From the NCBI RefSeq assembly GCF_000429925.1, contig NZ_AUCU01000014.1, forward strand, positions 92,007 through 156,006: 64,000 nucleotides of DNA, in the 5' to 3' direction. Source of the DNA: Desulfatirhabdium butyrativorans DSM 18734 (GTDB taxonomy: Bacteria; Desulfobacterota; Desulfobacteria; Desulfobacterales; Desulfatirhabdiaceae). The translations under genes were made by a program, and so were the position numbers. Below are positions 1 to 9,328 of this stretch, piece after piece (within the stretch, counting starts at the first letter, position 1; each line of letters opens with the position of its first letter). The notes under the pieces were generated by a model. That model was not told the DNA's origin and did not search any database. It saw nothing but the letters and a program-made list of their open reading frames with translations.

Positions 1-2
1 AT

Positions 3-398
3 ATCACCGGCAAGCCGGGATTCTTTTCCAAGCACAGTTATGGGGGAGCCATCGACATCAATCCCGTTCAGAATCCTTATGTATCCGCCAAAGCGGAAGC
101 GCTGAAAAAGCGCGGTTGGGATGGTGACGGCACAACAGCCGATTACCTGAAAAGAATCGGATACGGCGGCGCATCGCCCATCAGCAGTTTCTGCGCGGCA
201 AATCCTTCCGAATGCAACGTCTTGCCGCCGGGAGGGCTCCCGTACCTCGAGCGGCGCATCCGGCATACGGGGATGCTGGCGGAAGGGGATCGGGCTGTGG
301 CGCTGTTTCGGCAAAAAGGGTTCGATTGGGGCGGAGAATGGGTTGGCAAGCTGGATTACCAGCATTTCGAATTTGATTGGGGTCGGCTCTCCAGATAA
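3..398 (+). CDS. M15-family peptidase (VanY/D-Ala-D-Ala carboxypeptidase-like), 3' part
   Basis: The reading frame is open from the window edge, and about 131 codons are visible. It contains SKHSYGGAIDIN at visible residues 9-20, which fits the SxHxxGxAxD zinc-binding signature of M15 peptidases. A second histidine lies in YQHFEFD near the C-terminus, preceded by a WGGEW stretch; both fit the second half of the metal site. Family members cut D-Ala-D-Ala or L-Ala-D-Glu bonds in peptidoglycan. The 5' end lies outside the window, so the signal peptide and total length cannot be judged. The exact substrate is inferred only at family level. Confidence 0.8.
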   Translation: MTGKPGFFSKHSYGGAIDINPVQNPYVSAKAEALKKRGWDGDGTTADYLKRIGYGGASPISSFCAANPSECNVLPPGGLPYLERRIRHTGMLAEGDRAVALFRQKGFDWGGEWVGKLDYQHFEFDWGRLSR

Positions 399-471
399 CG
401 GCAAGGTTTCCTGCTGTGGTCCGATGGCCATCGGGACATGAGGCCGGGCGCTAACACAAGGGAATTTCAAG

Positions 472-1176
472 ATGAGGTGGAATCGAATGAAAAGAGGATG
501 TTTGATCGCGATGATGTTGATGTTGTTTGCCCATGGTGCGGTTGCAGCCTCGCTGCCCTGTGGGGGAAGTGACGCCCGCCAGGTTCCGGCAACCTACATC
601 GCTGCGGACGGAAAGCAGGCGGATGCCTGTTTCGATCAGGGGCGCAACCGGGTTTCCATCCGATTGCCCGATGGCGAGACGGTATCGTTACCGTTGGCGA
701 TATCGGCATCCGGTTCCCGATACAGCGACGGGACACGCACGTTTTGGGAACACCAGGGCATCGGGCGATATTCCGTCGGGGAAAGAACGCTGTTCGAGGG
801 CAAGATTGTTCAGGATGCGGGCTACAACAGCGGCGTAACGTCCAAGCTCCTGAAAAAAACGACGGTGACCGCCAACGGTGAGCCAATCCGCTACCTGACT
901 ACGGACAAGCCCGAGGTGAGCGCCGTGCTCGTGGAGATAGCCCCCGGTCGGCAAACCGGCTGGCATAAACACTCCGTTCCTGTCTATGCGTATGTGCTTG
1001 CCGGTGAGATATCCGTAGAGCTGGAACAGGGAGAGCCGCTCTTTTACAAGACCGGAGATGCCTTCGTCGAAGTGGTGGAGGCCTTTCACAACGGGAAAAA
1101 CAACGGCACGGAACCTGTCCGGTTGGTGGTTTTCTATACCGGAGCCCAGGGCCAGGAGAATGTGACCCGGAAATGA
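472..1176 (+). CDS. Exported MliC-like domain fused to a cupin domain
   Basis: A 234-residue protein with an N-terminal signal peptide (basic start, then a hydrophobic run ending near AVAA). Residues about 35-105 resemble the MliC/PliC lysozyme-inhibitor fold: DACFDQGRNRVSIRLPDG followed by SGSRYSDGTRTFWEHQG, the ASGARYSDG-type signature. Residues about 140-228 form a cupin_2 barrel with WHKHSVPVYAYVLAGE and a later EAFHNGKNNG, giving the usual His/Glu metal ligands. It is probably periplasmic. A second ATG at 487 has a closer GAGGTGG ribosome site and is an alternative start. Function is not known; lysozyme inhibition would be inference from the first domain only. Confidence 0.75.
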   Translation: MRWNRMKRGCLIAMMLMLFAHGAVAASLPCGGSDARQVPATYIAADGKQADACFDQGRNRVSIRLPDGETVSLPLAISASGSRYSDGTRTFWEHQGIGRYSVGERTLFEGKIVQDAGYNSGVTSKLLKKTTVTANGEPIRYLTTDKPEVSAVLVEIAPGRQTGWHKHSVPVYAYVLAGEISVELEQGEPLFYKTGDAFVEVVEAFHNGKNNGTEPVRLVVFYTGAQGQENVTRK

Positions 1177-1364
1177 CCGCTCCGGGCGGCGGAGACAACG
1201 TCCGTTCAACATGCTTTGGGGCTGACATCCGTTATTTCTGGAAATTGGCTTGAGAGGGTTTGAAAGCGCCCAATTCGCGCTGGGGGATGCGTTGGGTATT
1301 CGACGTGCTCCACCGGGATATGGGTTTCCATTCAGGCGACAGGGAGCCGGAGGATCAGAGAGAT

Positions 1365-2597
1365 ATGCGCGGGATAGCCGGAATCGGGATGCTGCTGACC
1401 ATCGCCTGGCTGATGAGCGAAAACAGGCGGATTGTGCCGTGGCGAATCGTGCTGGCAGGTATTGGCCTGCAGGTGGCGATCGCCATTTTGATGATCAAGG
1501 CGGCGCCGTTTCGAATCGTTTTCATGGGGTTGAACAGGTTTGTCTCTGCCATGGAGGAGGCCACCCGGGCAGGCACTTCCTTCGTATTCGGGTATGTGGG
1601 CGGTGCCCGGCCGCCGTTTGCCGAGTTGAATCCGGCCAATTCTTTTTCGCTGGCCTTTCAGGCCCTGCCCATGGTGCTGGTGATCGGCGCCCTGACATCC
1701 CTGCTGTATTACTGGCGCATTCTGCCAAAAATCGTTCAGGGCTTTTCGTGGGTGCTGCGGAAATCCATGGGTATCGGCGGCGCGCTGGGCGTTGGCGCAG
1801 CAGGAAACATTTTTTTGGGTATGGTGGAAACCCCCTTGCTGATCCGGCCCTATTTGAAGCGAATGACCAGAAGCGAGCTCTTTGCCTTGATGGCGACCGG
1901 ACTTTCCTGTATTGCCGGAACCATCCTGGTGGTCTATGCCACCATCCTGCAACAGGCGATTCCGGATGCACTGGGGCATATCCTGACCGCATCCATCATC
2001 CACGCCCCTGCGGCCCTGGTGATTGCAGCCATCATGATCCCGGAGACGGGGCAGCAGACGCTGGGCGGAGAGATCGGCGCGTATGCGGCCAGAGGTTCCA
2101 TGGACGCCCTGGTCAAAGGCACGGAAGACGCTCTGAATCTGCTGCTCAACATCGTGGCTGTCCTGATCGTGTTCGTCGCACTGATCAAACTGCTCGACAT
2201 CGCGCTTGGCTATCTGCCGGAAGTCATGGGTGAGGCGCTGACCCTGGAACGGATCCTCGGCGTCCTGATGGCGCCTGTAGTCTGGATGATCGGCGTGCCT
2301 TGGAGCGATGCCGGGACAGCCGGTTCCCTGATGGGTGTCAAGATCGTTCTCAACGAGCTGATCGCCTACCTCCAGCTTGCGGCATTGCCCCCCATGGCCT
2401 TGGAAATCAAGAGCCGGTTGATCCTGACCTATGCCATGTGCAGTTTTGCCAATTTCGGAAGTCTCGGCATTCTGATCGGCGGGATGGGGGCGCTGTGTCC
2501 TGAGCGGCGGGATGAAATCGTGGCCATGGGGATCAAGTCTTTGGTGGCGGGAGTTCTGGCTTCCATGATGACCGGTGCGATTGTCGGGGTTTTGTGA
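1365..2597 (+). CDS. NupC-family concentrative nucleoside transporter
   Basis: Many hydrophobic segments and conserved CNT/NupC motifs are visible: FVFGYVGG near residue 70, LPMVLVIGALTSLLYYW, and GNIFLGMVETPLLIRPYL, followed by SELFALMATGLSCIAGT. The family imports nucleosides with H+ or Na+ across the inner membrane. I place the start at ATG 1365, giving about 410 residues, which matches the usual length of about 400. The frame is open further upstream to 1260, but that extension is hydrophilic and atypical. It converges on purA with a 43-bp gap, so the two stop codons face each other. The cation and exact substrate cannot be read from the sequence. Confidence 0.88.
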   Translation: MRGIAGIGMLLTIAWLMSENRRIVPWRIVLAGIGLQVAIAILMIKAAPFRIVFMGLNRFVSAMEEATRAGTSFVFGYVGGARPPFAELNPANSFSLAFQALPMVLVIGALTSLLYYWRILPKIVQGFSWVLRKSMGIGGALGVGAAGNIFLGMVETPLLIRPYLKRMTRSELFALMATGLSCIAGTILVVYATILQQAIPDALGHILTASIIHAPAALVIAAIMIPETGQQTLGGEIGAYAARGSMDALVKGTEDALNLLLNIVAVLIVFVALIKLLDIALGYLPEVMGEALTLERILGVLMAPVVWMIGVPWSDAGTAGSLMGVKIVLNELIAYLQLAALPPMALEIKSRLILTYAMCSFANFGSLGILIGGMGALCPERRDEIVAMGIKSLVAGVLASMMTGAIVGVL

Positions 2598-2640
2598 CGC
2601 AGCAGCCAGAATTTCTTCACCCCGGCTGCTGATTGCCGAT

Positions 2641-3972
<1,332 letters not shown>

Positions 3973-4437
3973 TCAGTTCGCCATGCCATGAGCCTGCCTT
4001 CTTTGCCGGAAAAAATCCTGCATCAGCTTCCTGCATGGTTCTTCACAGATGCCGCCGATCGTTTCGGGTCGATGATTGAACCGGGTATCTCTGGCAAATG
4101 CATACAGCGAGTCGCATGCACCCCATCTGGGATCCGACGCCCCATAAACGACGGTATGCACGCGGGCATGAATCAGCGCGCCCATACACATGACACACGG
4201 CTCGATGCTAACATAGAGCGTGGTGTTTAACAACCGATAATTCCCCAGGATGGCGGAAGCCTTTCGGATCACCAGGATTTCCGCATGGGCGGTGGGATCG
4301 CAGCTGCTGATGGTGCGGTTGCAGTCCTTGGCCAGAATCTGACCTTCCGCATCGACCAGAACGGCTCCGATGGGCACCTCTCCAAGTGTGAATGCCTGTC
4401 TGGCCTGCTCGATGGCGATTTGCATGAATTCCTGCAT
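3973..4437 (-). CDS. tadA: tRNA-specific adenosine deaminase
   Basis: A 154-residue cytidine/deoxycytidylate deaminase-fold enzyme that converts A34 to inosine in the tRNA-Arg anticodon. The zinc and catalytic motifs are intact: TAHAEIL (His and catalytic Glu) and SIEPCVMCMGALIHARV (two Cys ligands). The N-terminal GEVPIGAVLVD strand is typical. A GGGAG ribosome site precedes the ATG at 4437. It is the first gene of a probable tadA-purA unit, divergent from rpsA. Confidence 0.94.
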   Translation of the reverse strand: MQEFMQIAIEQARQAFTLGEVPIGAVLVDAEGQILAKDCNRTISSCDPTAHAEILVIRKASAILGNYRLLNTTLYVSIEPCVMCMGALIHARVHTVVYGASDPRWGACDSLYAFARDTRFNHRPETIGGICEEPCRKLMQDFFRQRRQAHGMAN

Positions 4438-4511
4438 TTCGGCGCTCTCCCGTTTCGTTTCATTTGAGGCCGTCTTCAGTGCCCGTCCGTTTCATCTACA
4501 TCATAATTTTA

Positions 4512-4540
4512 TTGTTTTTTCAATTTCCTTTTGATAAATA
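4512..4540 (+). promoter_or_regulatory. Possible sigma-70 promoter for rpsA
   Basis: In an AT-rich gap between divergent tadA and rpsA, TTGTTT (4512-4517) and TAAATA (4535-4540) are separated by 17 bp. This is a plausible -35/-10 pair about 55 bp before the rpsA start. It is pattern matching in AT-rich DNA, so confidence is low. Confidence 0.35.
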
Positions 4541-4594
4541 TATCAAGATATGCATCGGCATAAAATTCATTGTGCTCAGGGGGAATCAGGTTTC

Positions 4595-6400
4595 ATGGAA
4601 GATCAAACACCAACAAATCAAGATGTTCGGATGGATCGGCAAGAGCAGGAGACTTCTTTGTCTGCGGAAGAGAACATGACGTCACCGGTTGAATCGCTGG
4701 TTGTGGAGGAAGGAACGGAACCGGGCGAAAGCATGGAAAACCTGATGGAAATGTATGAAGAGAGCTTCAAACGTTTCGCTGAAGGGGAAGTGGTGACGGG
4801 ACGCATCATCTCGGTTGATCGGGACTTCGTGCTGGTCGATATCGGATACAAGTCCGAAGGTCAGATCAAGATTCATGAATTCCGGGACGAGTCCGGCAAT
4901 ATCACCGCAAAGGTCGGTGATCTTGTCGAGGTCATGGTCGAATGGTGGGACGACGAGAACGAAATGGTTGTCCTCTCCAAAGAGAAAGCCGCCAAGGTGA
5001 AGGTGTGGGAAGAGATCAAGAAAATCCACGAAAGTGACGGCACCATCGAGGGAACCATTACGGCCAGGGTCAAGGGTGGATTCTCCGTCGATGTCGGTGT
5101 TCAGGCTTTTCTGCCCGGTTCTCAGGCCGATCTCCGGCCGATCCGCAATCTCGATGAATTGGTGGGAAAAACCTTCGAATTCAAAATTCTCAAATACAAC
5201 CGCAAGCGAAGCAACATCGTGCTTTCCCGAAGGGTATTGCTGGAGCATGAGCGGGAAACCAAGCGCGCCGCCACGCTGAGTTCCATTTCGGAGGGCAAGA
5301 TCATCCAGGGCCATGTCAAGAACATCACCGAATATGGTGTTTTCGTCGACTTGGGCGGGGTGGATGGGCTTTTGCACATCACCGATATTTCCTGGGGACG
5401 GGTCAAGCATCCGAACGAATTGTACAAGATCGGCGATCCAATCACCGTCAAGGTGCTGAATCTCGATGTCGAAAAGGAACGGGTTTCCCTGGGTGTCAAG
5501 CAGCTCAGTGAAGACCCGTGGATTACGGCCATCCAGAAATTCCCGGTTGGCACCCGAATTAACGGAAAAGTGGTCAGCCTGACCGATTATGGCGCATTCG
5601 TGGAACTGGAAGAAGGTATCGAAGGGCTCATTCATGTGTCCGAGATGAGCTGGACCCGCAAGATCCGGCATCCTTCCAAAATCCTTTCGGTCGGTGACCG
5701 TGTCGATGCGGTGGTTCTGGATATCAAACCGGACAATCGCCGGATTTCACTGGGTATGAAGCAGGTTGCGCCCAATCCGTGGGATCTGATCAGCGAGAAA
5801 TACCCGGTCGGAACCACCATCGAGGGGAGAATCAAGAATATCACCGATTTCGGGATTTTCATCGGCATCGATGAGGGCATCGACGGCTTGGTGCATATTT
5901 CCGATATTTCCTGGACCAAGCGGATCAAACATCCTTCCGATCTCTACAAGAAAGGGGATGTCGTTCAGGCCATCGTGCTGGATATCGACAAGGATAACGA
6001 GCGTTTCTCCCTCGGGATCAAACAATTGCACGAGGATCCCTGGAAAACCGTGGCCCAGCGCTACGCCGTTGGAACCATCATTACCGGCACCATCACCAAC
6101 CTGACGGATTTCGGCATTTTTGTCGAGCTCGAGGAAGGGGTCGAGGGATTGGTCCATGTTTCCGAGATCAGCAAGGAAAAGATCAAGACCCCGGTCGGGC
6201 GGTTCAACGTCAACGACACCATTACGGCCAAGGTGATGAACATCAACACCGAGGAGCGCAGGATCGGCCTGTCGATCAAACGCCTCGAAATCGATGACGA
6301 GCAGGCCCTGATTTCAGAATATGTCAGCAGCCTCAAGCCGGCATCTTCGGAATTTGGTGAAAAACTGAGGGAAAACCTTCAGGAGAAGTTTTCCGACTGA
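4595..6400 (+). CDS. rpsA: 30S ribosomal protein S1
   Basis: A protein of about 601 residues with six S1 RNA-binding repeats starting near residues 62, 146, 230, 317, 404 and 491. Repeats 3-6 carry the clear G-x-V/I-xx-(I/L)T-(D/E)-(Y/F)-G-(V/A/I)-F-V signature and the L(I/V)H(V/I)S(E/D)xSW follow-up. S1 helps mRNA bind the 30S subunit. I start at ATG 4595 because AGGGGGAA lies about 10 bp upstream; an in-frame ATG at 4550 would add 15 residues with no good ribosome site. A strong terminator follows at 6423. Confidence 0.95.
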   Translation: MEDQTPTNQDVRMDRQEQETSLSAEENMTSPVESLVVEEGTEPGESMENLMEMYEESFKRFAEGEVVTGRIISVDRDFVLVDIGYKSEGQIKIHEFRDESGNITAKVGDLVEVMVEWWDDENEMVVLSKEKAAKVKVWEEIKKIHESDGTIEGTITARVKGGFSVDVGVQAFLPGSQADLRPIRNLDELVGKTFEFKILKYNRKRSNIVLSRRVLLEHERETKRAATLSSISEGKIIQGHVKNITEYGVFVDLGGVDGLLHITDISWGRVKHPNELYKIGDPITVKVLNLDVEKERVSLGVKQLSEDPWITAIQKFPVGTRINGKVVSLTDYGAFVELEEGIEGLIHVSEMSWTRKIRHPSKILSVGDRVDAVVLDIKPDNRRISLGMKQVAPNPWDLISEKYPVGTTIEGRIKNITDFGIFIGIDEGIDGLVHISDISWTKRIKHPSDLYKKGDVVQAIVLDIDKDNERFSLGIKQLHEDPWKTVAQRYAVGTIITGTITNLTDFGIFVELEEGVEGLVHVSEISKEKIKTPVGRFNVNDTITAKVMNINTEERRIGLSIKRLEIDDEQALISEYVSSLKPASSEFGEKLRENLQEKFSD

Positions 6401-6422
6401 TTTGCCCGAGCTGTTCTGTGCC

Positions 6423-6466
6423 GAAAAGGACCGTGATTTCCGAAGACGGAAAGCGGTCCTTTTCCA
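6423..6466 (+). terminator. Rho-independent-like terminator after rpsA
   Basis: GAAAAGGACCG (6423-6433) pairs perfectly with CGGTCCTTTTC (6454-6464). An inner TTTCCG/CGGAAA pair extends the stem. The T-rich right arm completes a terminator-like shape 22 bp after the rpsA stop codon. Confidence 0.75.
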
Positions 6467-6505
6467 TTTGTGCGGTTGGTTTCCTCCGATACGAAAGGTC
6501 ATCCC

Positions 6506-7390
6506 ATGTTTTCCCGAAGACATCCCTACCTCTTCTTTCTGTTGATTTTCTCCGGCATTTGCCTCTCGTTTCTCATGGTGATCAGCCTGATCGGGTTGCT
6601 GAGTCTGCGATCCATCGGATTCGACGTTTTGGAGACTTCCGGCCAGAACCGGATCGGCATTGTCGAGATATCGGGCTATCTGACGGATGTCGCAGATTCC
6701 GTCAAAGCGATCAAGCGGTTCCGGGAAGACGCCTCGATCAGGGCTGTCGTGCTGCGGATCGATTCGCCTGGCGGTGCTGTCGGGCCTGCCCAGGAAATCT
6801 ATCGGGAAGTGGTTAAAACGGTCGGTGTGAAGCCCGTCATCGCCTCGATGGGAACGGTTGCGGCTTCTGGCGGATATTATATCGCGTCTCCGGCAACCCG
6901 GATCGTGGCCAATCCGGGGACACTCACCGGCAGCATCGGCGTCATCATGAATTTTGCCAATGTCGAGGAGCTGATCCACAAATTCGGTCTCGTGCCGGTG
7001 GTGATCAAAAGCGGGGAACACAAGGATATCGGTTCTCCCATGCGAAAAATGAAACCCGAGGAGCGGGCGATCCTTCAGGAATTGAGCGATCAGGTTCACC
7101 GGCAGTTCATCACGGCCGTTGCGGACGGCAGGAAACTGCCCGAAAACGAGGTCCGAAAGCTGGCGGACGGCCGGGTTTTTTCGGGGGAAACCGCGAAGGA
7201 AAAAGGCCTGGTGGACATGTTGGGCAATTTCGAGGATGCCGTCGATTTGGCTGCATCAACGGCCGGGATCGAAGGCAAGGTGGAAGAGGTGCATGCGGAA
7301 GACAAAAAGGTCAAATGGCTGAAAAAGATCGCCGAAACCGCAGTCTCCGCGGCTTTGGACGCCGGATGGAAACCGGTTGTGCAATACTGA
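6506..7390 (+). CDS. sppA: Signal peptide peptidase SppA, short form
   Basis: A 294-residue membrane-anchored serine protease of the ClpP/crotonase fold (S49) that degrades cleaved signal peptides. A transmembrane segment spans residues about 9-38 (LFFLLIFSGICLSFLMVISL). The catalytic serine lies in TVAASGGYYIAS and the catalytic lysine in VIKSGEHKDIGSPMR, as in the 36-kDa single-domain SppA type. The start at 6506 has AAGG about 8 bp upstream; an upstream in-frame start at 6470 lacks support. The gene sits alone between the rpsA terminator and a repeat block. Confidence 0.9.
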   Translation: MFSRRHPYLFFLLIFSGICLSFLMVISLIGLLSLRSIGFDVLETSGQNRIGIVEISGYLTDVADSVKAIKRFREDASIRAVVLRIDSPGGAVGPAQEIYREVVKTVGVKPVIASMGTVAASGGYYIASPATRIVANPGTLTGSIGVIMNFANVEELIHKFGLVPVVIKSGEHKDIGSPMRKMKPEERAILQELSDQVHRQFITAVADGRKLPENEVRKLADGRVFSGETAKEKGLVDMLGNFEDAVDLAASTAGIEGKVEEVHAEDKKVKWLKKIAETAVSAALDAGWKPVVQY

Positions 7391-7482
7391 TCGGGGGTAG
7401 GTCGGAAGGCGTCGCCGCTTCGGGAGATGAAAATCCGGTCGTCATTCCGGCGAAAACCGGGGTGACGAGCTTAGGGAATTTG

Positions 7483-7524
7483 GATTACGATTACGATTAC
7501 GACAACGATAACGACAACGACAAC
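7483..7524. repeat. GAYWRC hexamer tract, 7 units
   Basis: Units read GATTAC x3, GACAAC, GATAAC, GACAAC, GACAAC. The same hexamer family recurs at 7679, 30289, 47380 and 60172. Confidence 0.9.
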
Positions 7525-7678
7525 GATTGTCCCCAGCATTGCGAGGAGAGGGATTTAGACGATAATCGCCCATGCTACCGGGGTTTCACCCCGATGCATG
7601 AAAGTTGAAGGAGCGACTTTGATAGGATATCCGGCCGTCATTCTGGCGAAAACCGGCGTGACGAGCTTAGGGAATTTG

Positions 7679-7720
7679 GATTACGATTACGATTACGACA
7701 ACGACAACGACAACGACAAC
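7679..7720. repeat. GAYWRC hexamer tract, 7 units
   Basis: Units read GATTAC x3 then GACAAC x4. It is the second copy of the 7483 tract within the 196-bp duplication. Confidence 0.9.
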
Positions 7721-7840
7721 GATTATTCCCGGCATTACGAGGAGAGGGATTTAGACGATGATCGCCCATGCAACCCGGGTTTCACCCCGGTTAATGAAAG
7801 TCGCAGGAGCAAGCTACAAAAAATGGGAGCCATCCGCTTT

Positions 7841-7868
7841 CTTCTGACTCCTGACTTCTGACTTCTGA
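7841..7868. repeat. Heptamer tract (CTTCTGA-type), 4 units
   Basis: CTTCTGA, CTCCTGA, CTTCTGA, CTTCTGA in perfect register. The reverse-complement version (TCAGAAG/TCAGGAG) occurs at 36868-36909 with matching flanks. Confidence 0.9.
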
Positions 7869-7917
7869 TATTCGACTTTCGAAGGAATATGGCGACATGA
7901 CAGCCGCCTTAAGGTAC

Positions 7918-7980
7918 TGCCGACTGCCCACTGCCCACTGCCCACTACCCACTGCCGACTGCCCACTACCAACTGCCGAC
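7918..7980. repeat. Heptamer tract (TGCCCAC-type), 9 units
   Basis: Nine exact 7-bp units: TGCCGAC, TGCCCAC x3, TACCCAC, TGCCGAC, TGCCCAC, TACCAAC, TGCCGAC. Related tracts lie at 13299, 26809 and, inverted, at 17541 and 26608. Confidence 0.92.
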
Positions 7981-8026
7981 TCTCCTGCCCTATGCCATGC
8001 CGCTTTTATGGAAGCCAGATCGTATG

Positions 8027-8042
8027 TGGTATGGTAATTGCT
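8027..8042 (+). promoter_or_regulatory. Candidate sigma-54 promoter upstream of csrA-fliW
   Basis: TGGTATGGTAATTGCT fits the TGGYAYG-N4-TTGCW consensus exactly, with GG and GC separated by 10 bp. It lies 300 bp before the csrA start, and a MITE-like element (8066-8152) sits in between. If active it gives csrA a long 5' leader. Confidence 0.5.
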
Positions 8043-8065
8043 TTAACCTCGCATGAAAACTCCTT

Positions 8066-8152
8066 CGTGTCTGAACGAAAACCCGGTTTTTTCCCCGGCA
8101 TGTGACTGCCCGCAGGCTCCTCATTGCTCCGGGCAGGTGATTTTCAGGTACG
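8066..8152. mobile_element. MITE-like element, copy 1
   Basis: The ends CGTGTCTGAA (8066-8075) and TTCAGGTACG (8143-8152) are near-perfect inverted repeats. The interior carries CTGCCCGCAGGC and a TTGCTCC block, matching the copies at 45046-45113 and 54522-54816. It has no coding capacity. Confidence 0.6.
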
Positions 8153-8341
8153 AATGATGATGGACTCGCAAACAGCCGAAGAACGCCGAATTCCGTCATT
8201 CCAGCGAAAGCAGGAATCCTGCTAAATCAGATAGATGATCCGATGATGGGCCCCGGCCTCCGCCGGGTCGACGACTCTTTGCGGGACGATCAATGGTCAT
8301 GCGTCAATCATTATCTTAGCCTTGCAACAGAAAGGAACCCC

Positions 8342-8578
8342 ATGCTCGTCATCACTCGGAAGATGGATGAAAGTATCACGATCGGCGGAGATATCCGGGT
8401 GGCGGTTCTGGGAATCAAGGGAAACACCGTGAAATTGGGAATCGATGCGCCGAGGCAGACCCCTGTCTACCGGACGGAGGTCTATCAGAATATCATTGCC
8501 GAAAATTTGCGTGCAGCGGAATTGCCCCAGGACCTGTCTTTCCTGGAAACACGTTCCGGCAAGAAAGAAGGTGCATGA
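8342..8578 (+). CDS. csrA: Carbon storage regulator CsrA
   Basis: A 78-residue RNA-binding dimer that binds GGA motifs near ribosome sites. The start [18 protein letters not shown] and the central [16 protein letters not shown] are diagnostic; the RNA-contacting VYRTEVY segment follows. AAAGGA lies about 8 bp before the ATG. It overlaps fliW by 4 bp (ATGA), so the two are translationally coupled. In bacteria with this pair, FliW antagonises CsrA, and CsrA represses flagellin translation; the two flagellin leaders here carry fitting GGA sites. Confidence 0.96.
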   Translation: MLVITRKMDESITIGGDIRVAVLGIKGNTVKLGIDAPRQTPVYRTEVYQNIIAENLRAAELPQDLSFLETRSGKKEGA

Positions 8579-9051
8579 TGGATCGACAACCCAATCTCCA
8601 AACCCAGGAACAAGCCCCCGCAATGGTCGAATTTGAAACTGCCCGTTTCGGCATCGTCCAGGTCGAAGCCGATAAAATCCTGCATTTTCCGGAAGGTCTC
8701 TTGGGGCTTCCGGACCACAAGGACTATTGTCTGCTGCCGCATCAGCCTGGATCGCCGTTTTTCTGGCTCCAGTCCATCACGGTGCCATACCTTTCCTTTA
8801 TCGTTATCGATCCCTTGATGGGTGAGCCGGAATATTTCAAGAACCTCCCCGAGGTGGATCGTCAGCTTTTTGAAGGAATCGAGCAAGGGGATGTCATCGT
8901 TTTGGCACTGGTCACCATCAAGCCGGAAAAGGATCCGCCGTTGACGATGAACCTGGTCGGACCGATCTTGGTGGATCAGCGGATCCGAACAGCGCGGCAG
9001 GTGGTGTTGACCAGCACCCGTTACAGTTGCAGGCATCCGCTGAAATTGTAA
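8575..9051 (+). CDS. fliW: Flagellar assembly factor FliW
   Basis: A 158-residue cytoplasmic protein. Typical features are [30 protein letters not shown], the [17 protein letters not shown] segment and the C-terminal NLVGPILVD near residues 128-136. FliW binds free flagellin and, when released, sequesters CsrA. The ATG at 8575 overlaps the csrA stop; a second ATG at 8578 is equally possible. The next genes encode probable flagellin-modifying enzymes and flagellins. Confidence 0.94.
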   Translation: MMDRQPNLQTQEQAPAMVEFETARFGIVQVEADKILHFPEGLLGLPDHKDYCLLPHQPGSPFFWLQSITVPYLSFIVIDPLMGEPEYFKNLPEVDRQLFEGIEQGDVIVLALVTIKPEKDPPLTMNLVGPILVDQRIRTARQVVLTSTRYSCRHPLKL

Positions 9052-9328
9052 TTCACGCGTTTTCGGCAGCGGTTGGTCCCGTTTGTCCGTTTTCTCTCTT
9101 CCCCTCACCCGCTTTCCGTACATGGCAGGTGGGGGGCCATAAGCTGCAGGAGCTCTTCACCCTGGCCTTCCCCCCGCAAGCGGGGAGAGGGCATGCGTAA
9201 ATTGCCTTGGTATCCTGCGTTGGGCGGGGTGCTGTATGGCGGGGATTCGTATCCGGCCGTCAACCGCCGACTTGGGGGCGATGTGCTTCCTGTTTCCAAT
9301 GAGTTTCAAGCGTTCGAAAGGATTTTGC

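Larger units (their letters stand above)
7441..7832. repeat. Direct duplication of a composite intergenic element (period 196 bp)
   Basis: Copy one begins with GTCATTCCGGCGAAAACCGG at 7441 and copy two with GTCATTCTGGCGAAAACCGG at 7637. Both continue with GTGACGAGCTTAGGGAATTT, seven hexamers, GCGAGGAGAGG-type or ACGAGGAGAGG-type sequence, ATCGCCCATG, a CGGGGTTTCACCCCG-like hairpin, and ATGAAAGT. The equal spacing of all landmarks (196 bp) shows tandem duplication of the whole unit. Confidence 0.85.
7391..8341. repeat. 950-bp non-coding repeat block upstream of csrA
   Basis: No credible gene is seen. From left to right it holds two copies of a unit of about 196 bp (7441 and 7637) with a CATTC-GGCGAAAACCGG end, a GGTGAC-TTAGGGAATTT segment, a GATTAC/GACAAC hexamer tract and an ATCGCCCATG hairpin. 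Then come two heptamer tracts (7841 and 7918), a possible sigma-54 promoter (8027), a MITE-like element (8066-8152) and a CATTCCAGCGAAAGCAGGAAT repeat near 8198. The sub-elements are annotated separately. Confidence 0.8.

Noticed and set aside
1260..1364. N-terminal extension of the NupC-like transporter from the TTG at 1260
   Set aside because: Hydrophilic and without family match; starting at 1365 gives the normal length and topology.
4682..5671. 329-codon minus-strand ORF opposite rpsA
   Set aside because: Follows the periodicity of the S1 repeats on the other strand; it is a shadow.
7315..7861. Two short plus-strand ORFs with Asp-Tyr/Asp-Asn repeats
   Set aside because: They arise from the hexamer tract in duplicated intergenic elements, have no ribosome site, and the same hexamer occurs in other places in different frames and contexts.
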